Shown here in pieces: positions 36,430-44,911 of a stretch of 64,000 nucleotides of DNA. Source of the stretch: Cyanobium gracile PCC 6307 (GTDB lineage: Bacteria > Cyanobacteriota > Cyanobacteriia > PCC-6307 > Cyanobiaceae); the NCBI RefSeq assembly GCF_000316515.1, contig NC_019675.1, positions 2,195,964-2,259,963 of the forward strand, read 5' to 3'. The notes beneath the pieces were generated by a model. That model did not search any database, was not told where the DNA came from, and saw only the letters and a list, made by a program, of their open reading frames with translations. How positions within the stretch are numbered: the first letter of the stretch is position 1; each line of letters opens with the position of its first letter. Both the position numbers and the translations under genes were made by a program.

Positions 36430-37851
36430 TCAGCCAACCTCAGAGACAAGCTCCTTCTGGCCATCAGGTCCATCAGGATCGTCGGATGAGCCTCCATCAG
36501 CCTGTAAGGGGTCCGTTGGCTCAGCACCCAGGTGCAGGGTCTTGACCCAGACCAGCTTCTTGGGCAGCAGGGCCATCTTCAGGGTCACCCAGGGGATCAC
36601 CAGGAACCAGTGGACCAGGTAGAGGATGCCCAGGCCGGCACTGAGAGGGTTCATCGCCGGCAGGGGGGGGCCCTCCGACGGCCGGCGGCAGCCCGTGGCG
36701 ATCGCCATGCCCGAGAGGGCCAGGGCCACGATCGAGAACGGCCACATGGTGGGGGCCGTGCGGGTGAGCAGGGTGCCGATCAGGTCGGCGCTGGCCACCA
36801 CCGGCAGCACGTACTGCAGCAGGAAGAAACAGGTGAGATCGAGTTTCTGGCTGAACCCGAGCCGGTCGGACACCAGGCCAGGGCCGTAGTCGAAGAAGCG
36901 CTGCAGACCGCCCTCGGCCCAGCGCTGGCGCTGGCGCCAGAGGGCCGGGAGGGTCAGCACCGCCTCCTCCTGCACCGGCGGATCCCAGAGCACGCCGATC
37001 GGCAGGCCTTCGAGCAGCAGACGGAAGCTCAGGTCGAGATCGTCCGTCACCGTGTCCTCGTTGAAGCCCCCGACCTTCAGCAGCGCCTCCCGCGAGAGCA
37101 GCTGGCCGTTGCCCCGCAGTTCGGCCACCCCGCCGTTGGCCAGACGCCCCTCCTGGATCATGGCGTCAAAGGCCATCTCCATCGCCTGGGCGGTGGTGAG
37201 CAGGTTGCTCTGGGCATTGGCCACCGCCTTGCGCAGCTGCACCGCCGCCCAGCCCCCGGCCTCCGCCCAGGGAACGAGGCGCTCCAGCACATCCGGCTGA
37301 AGATCGGCATCGGCGTCGAGCACGAGCATCCAGCGGCCACCCAGTTGCTCCAGCACCAGATTCAGGGCCCCCGACTTGCCACCGCCCGCATCCCGGGGCC
37401 GGCGCAGCACCTGCAGAAAGGGGTGGCGTCCCTGGAGATCGGCCAGCAGCTCGGGCGTGCGATCGTTGCTGCCGTCATCGACCACCCAAAGGGTCAGCTG
37501 CCCCTGGGGCCAGCGCAGGGCGGCGATGCGCTCCACCAGCCGGGCGATCACCGCCTGCTCATCCCGGGCGGCGACCACCACATCGACGGCGGGGCAGGTG
37601 CCCGCCTCGCTCGTCGCCGGGGCCGCCGCCGCGGGAGCCACGTTGGGCCGGCGGCGGACGGCCTGCAGCAGAACGGTCCTGAGGCTGTAACCGCCGAGCA
37701 GGGTCGCCAGGGTGAGGGCCGGCACCAGGCTGCGGCCCGGGGGCAGCCAGTGGGGGGCAATTCCCACCAGGCCGCAGCAGGCGAGGAACAGGGCCGCCTT
37801 GGCACGGCGGCGATCGCTGTCACTGCCGCCGGCAGCCATGGTGAACCTCAT
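36430..37851 (-). CDS. Membrane-bound family 2 glycosyltransferase (cellulose-synthase-like)
   Basis: A 473-residue processive-type GT2. Two N-terminal hydrophobic segments (LFLACCGLVGIAPHWLPPG and ALTLATLLGGYSLRTVLL) precede the catalytic domain with VDVVVAARDEQAVIARLVE, WVVDDGSNDRTPELL, the DADADLQPDVL metal site, the TVTDDLDLSFRLL acidic motif and QRQRW (QxxRW). Two or three spans follow near the C-terminus (LQYVLPVVASADLIGTLL, MWPFSIVALALSGMAIA). The start at 37851 or 37839 is likely; upstream of it the frame runs through the next gene. Makes a beta-linked glycan or a lipid glycoside; product unknown. 13 bp from the SpoIID-like gene. Confidence 0.87.
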   Translation of the reverse strand: MRFTMAAGGSDSDRRRAKAALFLACCGLVGIAPHWLPPGRSLVPALTLATLLGGYSLRTVLLQAVRRRPNVAPAAAAPATSEAGTCPAVDVVVAARDEQAVIARLVERIAALRWPQGQLTLWVVDDGSNDRTPELLADLQGRHPFLQVLRRPRDAGGGKSGALNLVLEQLGGRWMLVLDADADLQPDVLERLVPWAEAGGWAAVQLRKAVANAQSNLLTTAQAMEMAFDAMIQEGRLANGGVAELRGNGQLLSREALLKVGGFNEDTVTDDLDLSFRLLLEGLPIGVLWDPPVQEEAVLTLPALWRQRQRWAEGGLQRFFDYGPGLVSDRLGFSQKLDLTCFFLLQYVLPVVASADLIGTLLTRTAPTMWPFSIVALALSGMAIATGCRRPSEGPPLPAMNPLSAGLGILYLVHWFLVIPWVTLKMALLPKKLVWVKTLHLGAEPTDPLQADGGSSDDPDGPDGQKELVSEVG

Positions 37852-37864
37852 GCAGGCGGTGACT

Positions 37865-39454
37865 CTAGGGGGAATCGCCGCCGGCACCCAGGGGCTGGAG
37901 AGAGGTACCCGGGTAGTAGTGCGCCAGGATCCGCCGGGCACTCGAGCCGCGACCGGCCAGATCGATCGCCCCCGCCTGCGAGAGCCCGGCCCCGTGGCCG
38001 AAGCCCCCGCCGGAGAGCTGCCAGACGCCCTCGCCCGCCGGCCGCAGGGTGAACAGGGTGCTGGGCAGGGTGCGCAGGGTGCGCCGGATCGCATCCAGCC
38101 GCAGCACCGTGCGGCCCGCGGTTCCCTGCACCTCCAGGGCCAGCACCCGGCCGCTGGGGCCCCGCGCCAGCACCTTCAGGGCGGTGGGCCGCCCCACGCC
38201 CCGCTCCGGCCCGAGGGCGGCGGCGACCTGGGCCGCCGTGAGCTGCCGCTGCCAGCGGAAGACGGGATGGTCGGCGCCCCAGGCCGCCTGGCCGTCCCGC
38301 AGCAGCGTGGGCAGGGCCGCGGCGGCCAGGGGCACCGGGAACCGGGCCTGGAAGGGGCCGGGACCGTCGGGGAAGGGGTTCAGGTAGGGGACCGGCGGCC
38401 CGTTCCAGGCCTCCTGGTAGCCGGCGCTGATGCCGCCGTTGCTGGCGTGGTACACGGCGTGGATCGGTCCATCGGCGCCCATCAGCACGGCCAGCCGGGT
38501 GGCGGCGATGGCCCGGCGCACGGCGGCGCCGGCATCGCGCGGGTCGCTGTACACCTGGCACTGGGTGTCGGCGCAGAGGTGGTAGCCGTCCGCCGCGAAG
38601 CGGTGCTGGTTGCGCACCGCCCAGGTGCGGGCCAGCACGGCCTGGGCCTCCAGGGCCGCCGCCGGCACCCCGGCCCCGATCTCATGGGGCACCACGCCCT
38701 CCAGGTAGCGCTCCAGGGGGACCTGCTCCACCAGGCTCCAGCCGCCGTGGGCGTCGCTCAGCAGCTGGAAGGGGCCGGCGTAGACCCCCCGGTTCCAGAG
38801 CAGGCCGCCGGGGGCCTCGATCCGGATCGGGCCGGCCAGGGGCACCACCCCCTGGGCCCGGCGCAGCTCCAGGCCGACGCGCTCGCTGACCGTCCGTTCG
38901 TAGGCCTGCAGCCGCAGCCCCTCGGGCAGCACGGCGGGGTCGGGGGCGCCGGCCGGGGCCCACACCTCCCACTCACGGGGCCGGGCGATCACGGCCGCCA
39001 CCCCCTCCGAACGCCACAGCCCGGCCGCCTGCTCGGCGCTCTCGAAGCTGGCGAACGGACCCAGCACCCGGCGCCGCAGCGCCACGGGCCCGGGCAGCGC
39101 CTCCCGGCGCCAGTGCAGCACCAGGGAGGGAGCCTGGAAACGCTGGCCGTTGGCGTCGATCAGGGTGAGCAGGCCCTCGTTGCTGCGCAGGCGCAGGGGC
39201 GGGGCTGCGGGGGCCTCTCCTGGCGCCGGACCGAGGCGGGCCGCCAGGGCCACCGCCAGCACCGGACGGGCCGCCGTGACCGGCTCCGGCCGGGCCACCG
39301 GCCAGTGCACCAGGCTGGTGTCCCCAGGGGTGCGGGCGTCCGGAGGGGGTGGCGGCGACAGGGGGGGCGGCCCCTGCTCGGCCCGGCAGCCGACCGGGAA
39401 CAGGAGCGCCGCCGCCAGCAGCAGCCGGGGCAGGACGCGGGGACGCAGCGACAT
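37865..39454 (-). CDS. SpoIID/LytB domain lipoprotein
   Basis: A 529-residue exported protein. The N-terminus is a lipoprotein signal ([13 protein letters not shown], Cys about 23). Residues about 240-430 carry the SpoIID/LytB domain: [47 protein letters not shown] and [18 protein letters not shown]; the end has [18 protein letters not shown]. The best known relatives are the Bacillus SpoIID glycan-cleaving transglycosylase and the amidase enhancer LytB. Cyanobacteria do not sporulate, so a role in cell-wall remodelling is likely. It is divergent from rpmI with 74 bp between and is followed by the GT2 gene at 13 bp. Confidence 0.88.
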   Translation of the reverse strand: MSLRPRVLPRLLLAAALLFPVGCRAEQGPPPLSPPPPPDARTPGDTSLVHWPVARPEPVTAARPVLAVALAARLGPAPGEAPAAPPLRLRSNEGLLTLIDANGQRFQAPSLVLHWRREALPGPVALRRRVLGPFASFESAEQAAGLWRSEGVAAVIARPREWEVWAPAGAPDPAVLPEGLRLQAYERTVSERVGLELRRAQGVVPLAGPIRIEAPGGLLWNRGVYAGPFQLLSDAHGGWSLVEQVPLERYLEGVVPHEIGAGVPAAALEAQAVLARTWAVRNQHRFAADGYHLCADTQCQVYSDPRDAGAAVRRAIAATRLAVLMGADGPIHAVYHASNGGISAGYQEAWNGPPVPYLNPFPDGPGPFQARFPVPLAAAALPTLLRDGQAAWGADHPVFRWQRQLTAAQVAAALGPERGVGRPTALKVLARGPSGRVLALEVQGTAGRTVLRLDAIRRTLRTLPSTLFTLRPAGEGVWQLSGGGFGHGAGLSQAGAIDLAGRGSSARRILAHYYPGTSLQPLGAGGDSP

Positions 39455-39528
39455 CGACGGGCAGGGGGGGGGTTGGAGGAGGGTTCACCCGCGTCGTAGT
39501 GTGCTTGTTTGTGCCTGCGCCTACCGAG

Positions 39529-39729
39529 ATGCCGAAGCTCAAGACCCGCAAAGCGGCCGCGAAGCGGTTCAAGGCCACCGGCACCGGCAAGTTCATGCGC
39601 CGGCGTGCCTTCCTCAACCACCTGCTCGATCACAAGAGCCCCAAGCGCAAGCGCTACCTGGGGACGATGGCGGTGGTCGACGATCGTGACCACGACAACG
39701 TGGCCCGGATGCTGCCCTACGCCGGCTGA
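39529..39729 (+). CDS. rpmI: 50S ribosomal protein L35
   Basis: 66 residues, the usual L35 length. The N-terminus [20 protein letters not shown] and the [22 protein letters not shown] segment are diagnostic. The ATG at 39529 starts just after CTACCGAG. It is cotranscribed with rplT, 74 bp downstream, the standard bacterial pair; infC is not next to it here. A small hairpin (GCTCC-CTTC-GGAGC) at 39740-39753 lies between the two genes. Confidence 0.97.
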   Translation: MPKLKTRKAAAKRFKATGTGKFMRRRAFLNHLLDHKSPKRKRYLGTMAVVDDRDHDNVARMLPYAG

Positions 39730-39803
39730 GTCCGGTCGGGCTCCCTTCGGAGCGTCCGCCTGCCTGTTTCTCCACCCCGTTTCCTACCCCAAGATCACTT
39801 CCC

Positions 39804-40151
39804 ATGGCCCGCGTCAAGAGGGGCAACGTCGCCCGCAAACGCCGCAACAAGATCCTTCGCCTCGCCCGCGGCTTCCAGGGGAGCAACGGCAGCCTGTTCC
39901 GCACCGCCAACCAGCGGGTCATGAAGGCTCTCTGCAATGCCTACCGCGACCGTCGCCGCCGCAAGCGTGACTTCCGCCGCCTCTGGATCGCCCGGATCAA
40001 CGCCGCTGCCCGCATGAACGGCCTCAGCTACAGCAAGCTGATCGGTGGCCTCAAGCGGGCCGACGTGCGCCTGAACCGCAAGATGCTGGCCCAGCTGGCC
40101 GTGGCCGATCCCGCCAGCTTCACCGCCGTGGCCACCGCGGCAGGCCACTGA
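39804..40151 (+). CDS. rplT: 50S ribosomal protein L20
   Basis: 115 residues. The basic N-terminal tail [20 protein letters not shown] and the globular part [20 protein letters not shown] are diagnostic. L20 is an early assembly protein and, in many bacteria, represses its own operon. It follows rpmI and precedes the ycf37-like gene by 37 bp. Confidence 0.98.
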   Translation: MARVKRGNVARKRRNKILRLARGFQGSNGSLFRTANQRVMKALCNAYRDRRRRKRDFRRLWIARINAAARMNGLSYSKLIGGLKRADVRLNRKMLAQLAVADPASFTAVATAAGH

Positions 40152-40188
40152 CGCCGTCCCCCCAGCCCCGACCGTCCGGCCGGCACCG

Positions 40189-40752
40189 ATGACCGATCTG
40201 CTGCCCCAGGCCTACCTGCTCGGCCTGATCGCCCTCCTGGGCGTGGCCGCCATCGTGGTCGGCCGCCAGATCCTGCGGGTGCGGCGCGATGAACTCGCCC
40301 TGGCCCGGCTCGGAGGCAACGACAAGGCCGCTGACGGCCCCAGGGATGCCTCCACCCTTTACGAGCTGGCCTCGGTGCAGCTGCGCAAGCGCCTTTACAC
40401 CGAGGCCCAGGGCAACCTCAAGCTGGCCCTGAAGCTGGCCGACGCCGAGAAGGTCCCTGCCGAGGCGCGGGCCCTGATGGAGAACGCCCTCGGCTTCACC
40501 CTGGCGGCCCAGAACAACTACAGCGCCGCCGTGCGCCACTATCGGGCCGCCCTGCGGGCCAAGGCCGACTACCCGGTGGCCCTCAACAATCTGGCCTTCG
40601 CCCTCGAGAAGCAGTCGAAGGCCGACGAGGCCCGCAGCCTCTACGAGAAGGTGCTGCAGCTGGAGGCCACCAACAAGACGGCCCGCAAGCGGCTCGTGAT
40701 CCTGGAACGGCGGAGTGGCCGTGAGGCGGGCGAGAAGGGCAAGGCCTCCTGA
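40189..40752 (+). CDS. ycf37: Ycf37-like TPR membrane protein, probable photosystem I assembly factor
   Basis: A 187-residue protein with an N-terminal membrane span ([20 protein letters not shown]) followed by three TPR-like repeats: [40 protein letters not shown], and [20 protein letters not shown]. The build and spacing match cyanobacterial Ycf37, which is bound to thylakoids and helps photosystem I assembly or stability. Assignment rests on architecture rather than unique residues, so a different TPR membrane protein is possible. It follows rplT closely and may share its transcript. Confidence 0.7.
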   Translation: MTDLLPQAYLLGLIALLGVAAIVVGRQILRVRRDELALARLGGNDKAADGPRDASTLYELASVQLRKRLYTEAQGNLKLALKLADAEKVPAEARALMENALGFTLAAQNNYSAAVRHYRAALRAKADYPVALNNLAFALEKQSKADEARSLYEKVLQLEATNKTARKRLVILERRSGREAGEKGKAS

Positions 40753-40760
40753 CGGCCTCC

Positions 40761-40808
40761 GGCCTGCCTGGCTGCCGCCACCACGGCCGGCCTGGCTGCC
40801 GCCGCCAC
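40761..40808. repeat. Two tandem copies of a 24-bp repeat
   Basis: Units 40761-40784 and 40785-40808 differ at only 2 of 24 positions and are directly adjacent. Their core is CCTGGCTGCCGCC. They sit in the 64-bp gap between the convergent ycf37-like gene and the secreted-protein gene at 40817. No T-run follows, so this is not an evident terminator. Confidence 0.8.
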
Positions 40809-40816
40809 GGCTTGGA

Positions 40817-41386
40817 TCACCAGAGGCCGCGCACCGGGGCGGGATCGGCAGCGGCGGGGGCCTGGGCGGTGCGCTCCGGGACCAGCTGCAGCCGGCCGCC
40901 GGGGGTGGTGAGACGGGGCGCCCGCCAACCGCTCAACGACAGGCCCTGAACGCTCTGAAAGGCGCCACCGGGCTCCAGGGCGCCGCCGAGGGGATCCCCC
41001 AGCAGCAGCAGGTCGAGCTGGTCGGACTTGGCATTGAGGTTGCCCTGCACCTGGGATTCGACCCCGCCAATGGCCATTGCACCGCGCAGGTCCACCATCT
41101 GGCCGATCGGGGTGGCCCCGTCGATCCGCAGCTGGACGGGCACGGTGGGCCCGCCGCTGAAGGACTGGTAGCGGCCGCTCCAGCGGCGGGGCATCTGTTC
41201 GGCGATCAGCCGGGCACGGGCGATCGGATCGAAGGTCTCCACTTCGCCGTTCGTGCCGCCGTCCTGGCGGATCACCTGGGCCTCGGGGGCCGTGAAGGGC
41301 ACGAATCCATCGGCCGGCAGGGGGCTGGCGGCAAGCACCGGGCTGGCGGCGAGCAGCAGGGGCACGGCGGCCAGAGGCACCGGCAT
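40817..41386 (-). CDS. Secreted hypothetical protein
   Basis: A 189-residue protein beginning with a cleavable signal peptide ([19 protein letters not shown], cleavage probably after ALA). The mature part contains [38 protein letters not shown] and [20 protein letters not shown], a beta-rich pattern seen in conserved cyanobacterial periplasmic proteins without known function. No catalytic motif is evident. The ATG at 41386 is chosen because it starts the signal peptide. Divergent from thiG (66 bp between starts). Confidence 0.7.
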   Translation of the reverse strand: MPVPLAAVPLLLAASPVLAASPLPADGFVPFTAPEAQVIRQDGGTNGEVETFDPIARARLIAEQMPRRWSGRYQSFSGGPTVPVQLRIDGATPIGQMVDLRGAMAIGGVESQVQGNLNAKSDQLDLLLLGDPLGGALEPGGAFQSVQGLSLSGWRAPRLTTPGGRLQLVPERTAQAPAAADPAPVRGLW

Positions 41387-41452
41387 GGCGTGGGTCTCAC
41401 AGGCAGAAGGCAGACTAATCGGGATGCGCCCGTCCGCCGCAGGCCCCCGACC

Positions 41453-42274
41453 GTGACCGCCATCGCCCCCCTGACCTCCCGAGACGATCTGCTGATCGCC
41501 GGACGCCGCTTCCGCAGTCGCCTGATGACCGGCACCGGCAAGTACCCGAGCCTGGAGACGATGCAGGCGAGCCTGGAGGCCAGTGGCTGCGAAATCGTCA
41601 CCGTGGCGGTGCGGCGGGTGCAGAGCGGCGCCCCGGGCCACGGCGGCCTGATGGAGGCGATCGACTGGAGCCGGATCTGGATGTTGCCCAACACGGCCGG
41701 CTGCGCCACCGCCGAAGAGGCGGTGCGGGTGGCCCGGCTGGGCCGGGAGCTGGCGCGGCTGGCGGGCCAGGAGGACAACAACTTCGTGAAGCTGGAGGTG
41801 ATCCCCGACTCCCGCCACCTGCTGCCGGATCCCTTCGGCACCCTCGAGGCCGCCGAGCAGCTGGTGAAGGAGGGCTTCGCCGTGCTGCCCTACATCAACG
41901 CCGATCCGCTGCTGGCCAAGCGGCTGGAGGAGGTCGGCTGCGCCACGGTGATGCCGCTGGGATCGCCGATCGGCTCGGGCCAGGGCATCCGCAACGCCGC
42001 CAACATCGCGCTGATCATTGAGAACGCCGGCGTGCCGGTGGTGGTGGATGCGGGCCTGGGGGTGCCCAGCGAGGCCGCCCAGGCGATGGAGATGGGCGCC
42101 GACGCCCTGCTGATCAACAGCGCCATTGCCCTGGCGGGGGATCCGCCGGCGATGGCACGGGCGATGGCCCTGGCCACCGAAGCCGGTCGCACCGCCCTGC
42201 TGGCGGGCCGGCTGCCGCAGCGGGCCGAGGCCCGGGCCAGTTCTCCCCTGGAGGGGCGTGTGACGAACCATTGA
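41453..42274 (+). CDS. thiG: Thiazole synthase
   Basis: A 273-residue TIM-barrel enzyme forming the thiazole phosphate of thiamine from deoxyxylulose phosphate, dehydroglycine and ThiS thiocarboxylate. Hallmarks are [41 protein letters not shown], the substrate region [16 protein letters not shown] with the catalytic Lys, and [16 protein letters not shown] and [18 protein letters not shown]. The start is a GTG at 41453. No TPP riboswitch is recognisable in the short leader. thiL, the last kinase of the pathway, is at 61606-62625. Confidence 0.96.
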   Translation: MTAIAPLTSRDDLLIAGRRFRSRLMTGTGKYPSLETMQASLEASGCEIVTVAVRRVQSGAPGHGGLMEAIDWSRIWMLPNTAGCATAEEAVRVARLGRELARLAGQEDNNFVKLEVIPDSRHLLPDPFGTLEAAEQLVKEGFAVLPYINADPLLAKRLEEVGCATVMPLGSPIGSGQGIRNAANIALIIENAGVPVVVDAGLGVPSEAAQAMEMGADALLINSAIALAGDPPAMARAMALATEAGRTALLAGRLPQRAEARASSPLEGRVTNH

Positions 42275-42305
42275 CGATCGGGCCGATCGCCGGCCCGCTC
42301 CATAG

Positions 42306-42320
42306 GGTTTGCCGCAAACC
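42306..42320 (+). promoter_or_regulatory. 15-bp palindrome in the psb34 leader
   Basis: GGTTTGC-C-GCAAACC is a perfect inverted repeat (7-bp arms, 1-bp centre) ending 11 bp before the psb34 ATG at 42332. It could be a protein-binding site or, with a 3-nt loop, a small RNA hairpin close to the ribosome-binding site. Confidence 0.55.
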
Positions 42321-42331
42321 GATCCCCAGCC

Positions 42332-42496
42332 ATGCAGGTCACCGAAGAAGACGGCGGCAAGCTCAACGCCTTCGCCAAGGAGCCCCGCATGGTGCTCCAG
42401 GAGCAGGGCGAGACCAGCGGCGCCAACCGGATGCTGCTGATCGGCGGCCTGGTCCTGGTGGCCGTGATGGTGGCGGTGGCGGCCGGCATCAGCTGA
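42332..42496 (+). CDS. psb34: Photosystem II assembly protein Psb34 (Hlip-like, ssl1498 family)
   Basis: A 54-residue protein with one membrane span. The N-terminus MQVTEEDGGKLNAFAKEPRM carries the family core GG-LN-FAKEP, and the span is MLLIGGLVLVAVMVAVAAGI. Psb34 binds the CP47 side of photosystem II assembly intermediates and resembles the N-terminal region of high-light-inducible proteins. It lies between thiG and sqdB. Identification rests on the conserved N-terminal core and size. Confidence 0.85.
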   Translation: MQVTEEDGGKLNAFAKEPRMVLQEQGETSGANRMLLIGGLVLVAVMVAVAAGIS

Positions 42497-42561
42497 GGGC
42501 TGGGCCTCTGAGGCCTGTAGTAGCTTGCCCGTCTGAGCAACTGCTCGTTCAGGAGTCTGGG

Positions 42562-43758
42562 GTGAAGGTTCTCGTTCTCGGCGGCGACGGCTTCTGTGGT
42601 TGGCCCTGTGCCGTGAACCTGGCGGAAGCCGGACACGACGTCGTCATTGTCGACAACCTGAGTCGTCGCAAGATCGACATCGACCTTGGCGTCGAGTCGC
42701 TGACGCCCATCGCCACGATCCAGGACCGGCTGCGGGCCTGGGAACAGGTGGGCGGCCGGGCCATGACCTTCGTGCACCTCGACATCGCCCGGGAGTACGA
42801 CCGGCTGCTGGAAATGCTGCGCAGCGAGCGCCCGGCAGCGATCGTCCACTTCGCCGAGCAGCGGGCCGCCCCCTACTCGATGAAGAGCAGCGCCACCAAG
42901 CGCTACACCGTCGACAACAACGTCAACGGCACCCACAACCTGCTGGCGGCCATCGTCGACAGCGGCCTCGACGTCCACATCGTGCACCTGGGCACCATGG
43001 GCGTCTACGGCTACGGCTCCCACCGGGGCGCCACGATCCCGGAGGGCTACCTGACAGTGGAGGTGCCCCAGCCGGACGGCACCTGCTTCACCGAGAAGAT
43101 CCTGCACCCCACGGACCCCGGCAGCGTCTACCACATGACCAAGACGCTGGATCAGCTGCTGTTCTTCTACTACAACAAGAACGATGCGATCCGGGTCACC
43201 GATCTGCACCAGGGCATCGTCTGGGGCACCAACACCGATCTCACCCAGCGGGATCCCCGGCTCACCAACCGCTTCGACTACGACGGCGACTACGGCACCG
43301 TCCTCAACCGCTTCCTGATGCAGGCGGCGATCGGCTACCCGCTCACCGTCCACGGCACCGGCGGCCAGACCCGTGCCTTCATCCACATCCGCGACTCGGT
43401 GCGCTGTGTCCAGCTAGCCCTGGAGCACCCCCCCGAGCCGGGCGAGAAGGTGAAGATCTTCAACCAGATGACCGAGAGCCACCAGGTCGGCGAACTGGCC
43501 CGCAAGGTGGCGGCCCTCACCGGCGCCGAGATCAACTACCTTCCCAATCCCCGCAAGGAGGCGATCGAGAACGATCTGATCGTCGACAACCGCTGCTTCA
43601 TCGAGCTGGGCCTCAAACCCACCACCCTCGACGACGGCCTGCTGGCCGAGGTGGTGGACGTGGCCCGCCGCTGGGCCGACCGTTGCGACCGCTCCAAGAT
43701 CCCCTGCCTCTCCGCCTGGACCCAGCGCCAGGCCGAAGCGATCAAGGCCTTCGCCTGA
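42562..43758 (+). CDS. sqdB: UDP-sulfoquinovose synthase
   Basis: A 398-residue SDR enzyme that makes UDP-sulfoquinovose from UDP-glucose and sulfite for the thylakoid sulfolipid. The NAD-binding motif LVLGGDGFCGWPCAVNLAEA is at the N-terminus; IVDNLSRRKIDIDLG, HFAEQRAAPYSMKSSATKRY and the catalytic Thr-Met and Tyr-Lys region (LGTMGVYGYG and YHMTKTLDQLL) follow. The GTG start at 42562 is preceded by AGGAG at 42551-42555, a good ribosome-binding site. sqdX begins 10 bp after its stop, so the two enzymes of sulfolipid synthesis form an operon. Confidence 0.96.
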   Translation: MKVLVLGGDGFCGWPCAVNLAEAGHDVVIVDNLSRRKIDIDLGVESLTPIATIQDRLRAWEQVGGRAMTFVHLDIAREYDRLLEMLRSERPAAIVHFAEQRAAPYSMKSSATKRYTVDNNVNGTHNLLAAIVDSGLDVHIVHLGTMGVYGYGSHRGATIPEGYLTVEVPQPDGTCFTEKILHPTDPGSVYHMTKTLDQLLFFYYNKNDAIRVTDLHQGIVWGTNTDLTQRDPRLTNRFDYDGDYGTVLNRFLMQAAIGYPLTVHGTGGQTRAFIHIRDSVRCVQLALEHPPEPGEKVKIFNQMTESHQVGELARKVAALTGAEINYLPNPRKEAIENDLIVDNRCFIELGLKPTTLDDGLLAEVVDVARRWADRCDRSKIPCLSAWTQRQAEAIKAFA

Positions 43759-43768
43759 TCTCCTCCCT

Positions 43769-44905
43769 GTGAAGATCGCCTTTTTCACCGAAACCTTCCT
43801 GCCGAAGGTGGACGGCATCGTCACGCGGCTCACCAAGACGGTGCAGCAGCTGGTGCTGGCCGGCGACGAGGTGCTGATCTTCTGCCCCGAGGGCGCTCCC
43901 GATGGCTACATGGGGGCCCGGGTGGTGGGGGTGCCGGCCATGCCGCTGCCGCTCTACCCCGAGCTGAAGCTGGCCCTGCCGCGGCCGGCGGTCTCGGAGG
44001 CCCTCGACCGCTTCGGCCCCGATCTGGTCCATGTGGTGAATCCGGCCGTGCTGGGCCTGGGGGGCATCTGGCTGGCCCGCAGCCGCGGCCTGCCCCTGGT
44101 GGCCAGCTACCACACCCATCTGCCCAAGTACCTGGAGCACTACGGCATGGGGATGCTCGAGCCCCTGCTGTGGGAACTGCTCAAGGCCGCCCACAACCAG
44201 GCCCAGCTCAACCTCTGCACCTCCACCGCCATGGTCGAGGAACTGGCGGCCCGGGGCATCCAGCACACGGCCCTCTGGCAGCGGGGCGTGGACACCGACC
44301 TGTTCCGCCCCGAACTGGCCTCCGGCGCCATGCGTGAGCGGCTCCACGGCGGCCATGAGGACACCGGCCATCTGCTCCTCTACATCGGCCGGCTCTCGGC
44401 GGAGAAGCAGATCGAGCGGATCCAGCCGGTGCTCGAAGCCATGCCCCAGGCCCGGCTGGCCCTCGTGGGAGACGGTCCCCACCGCCAGCAGCTGGAGCGC
44501 CATTTCGACGGCACCGCCACCACCTTCGTGGGCTACCTGGCCGGCCAGGAGCTGGCCTCGGCCTATGCCAGCGGCGACGCCTTCCTGTTCCCCTCCAGCA
44601 CCGAAACCCTCGGTCTCGTGCTGCTGGAGGCGATGGCCGCCGGCTGCCCGGTGGTGGGGGCCAACCGGGGCGGCATCCCCGACATCGTCAGCGACGGCGT
44701 CAACGGCTGCCTCTACGACCCCGACCAGCCCTCCAGCCTGACCACGGCCGTGCGGCGGCTGCTGGGGGATCCGGCGGCCCGCCGCCAGCTGCGCCTGGCC
44801 GCCCGCGAGGAGGCCGAGCGCTGGGGCTGGGCCGGTGCCACCGCCCAGCTGCAGGGCTACTACCGCCAGGTGCTCCAGCAGGGCCGCTTGCCCCAGGCCG
44901 CCTGA
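43769..44905 (+). CDS. sqdX: Sulfoquinovosyltransferase (SQDG synthase), GT4 family
   Basis: A 378-residue GT-B enzyme transferring sulfoquinovose from UDP-sulfoquinovose to diacylglycerol. The N-terminus KIAFFTETFLPKVDGIVTRL, DLVHVVNPAVLGLGGIWLAR, YHTHLPKYLEHYGM and the GT4 donor site (YIGRLSAEKQIERI and PSSTETLGLVLLEAMAAGCPVV with the EX7E pattern) are typical of SqdX. The start is a GTG at 43769. Coupled to sqdB. Located at the thylakoid or plasma membrane surface. Confidence 0.95.
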   Translation: MKIAFFTETFLPKVDGIVTRLTKTVQQLVLAGDEVLIFCPEGAPDGYMGARVVGVPAMPLPLYPELKLALPRPAVSEALDRFGPDLVHVVNPAVLGLGGIWLARSRGLPLVASYHTHLPKYLEHYGMGMLEPLLWELLKAAHNQAQLNLCTSTAMVEELAARGIQHTALWQRGVDTDLFRPELASGAMRERLHGGHEDTGHLLLYIGRLSAEKQIERIQPVLEAMPQARLALVGDGPHRQQLERHFDGTATTFVGYLAGQELASAYASGDAFLFPSSTETLGLVLLEAMAAGCPVVGANRGGIPDIVSDGVNGCLYDPDQPSSLTTAVRRLLGDPAARRQLRLAAREEAERWGWAGATAQLQGYYRQVLQQGRLPQAA

Positions 44906-44911
44906 GGGTCC

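Noticed and set aside
37865-39454. SpoIID homologue as a hint of sporulation
   Set aside because: SpoIID/LytB domains are widespread cell-wall enzymes in non-sporulating cyanobacteria; no other sporulation gene is present.
41387-41452. TPP riboswitch before thiG
   Set aside because: The 66-bp leader has no recognisable THI-box elements and is too short for the aptamer.
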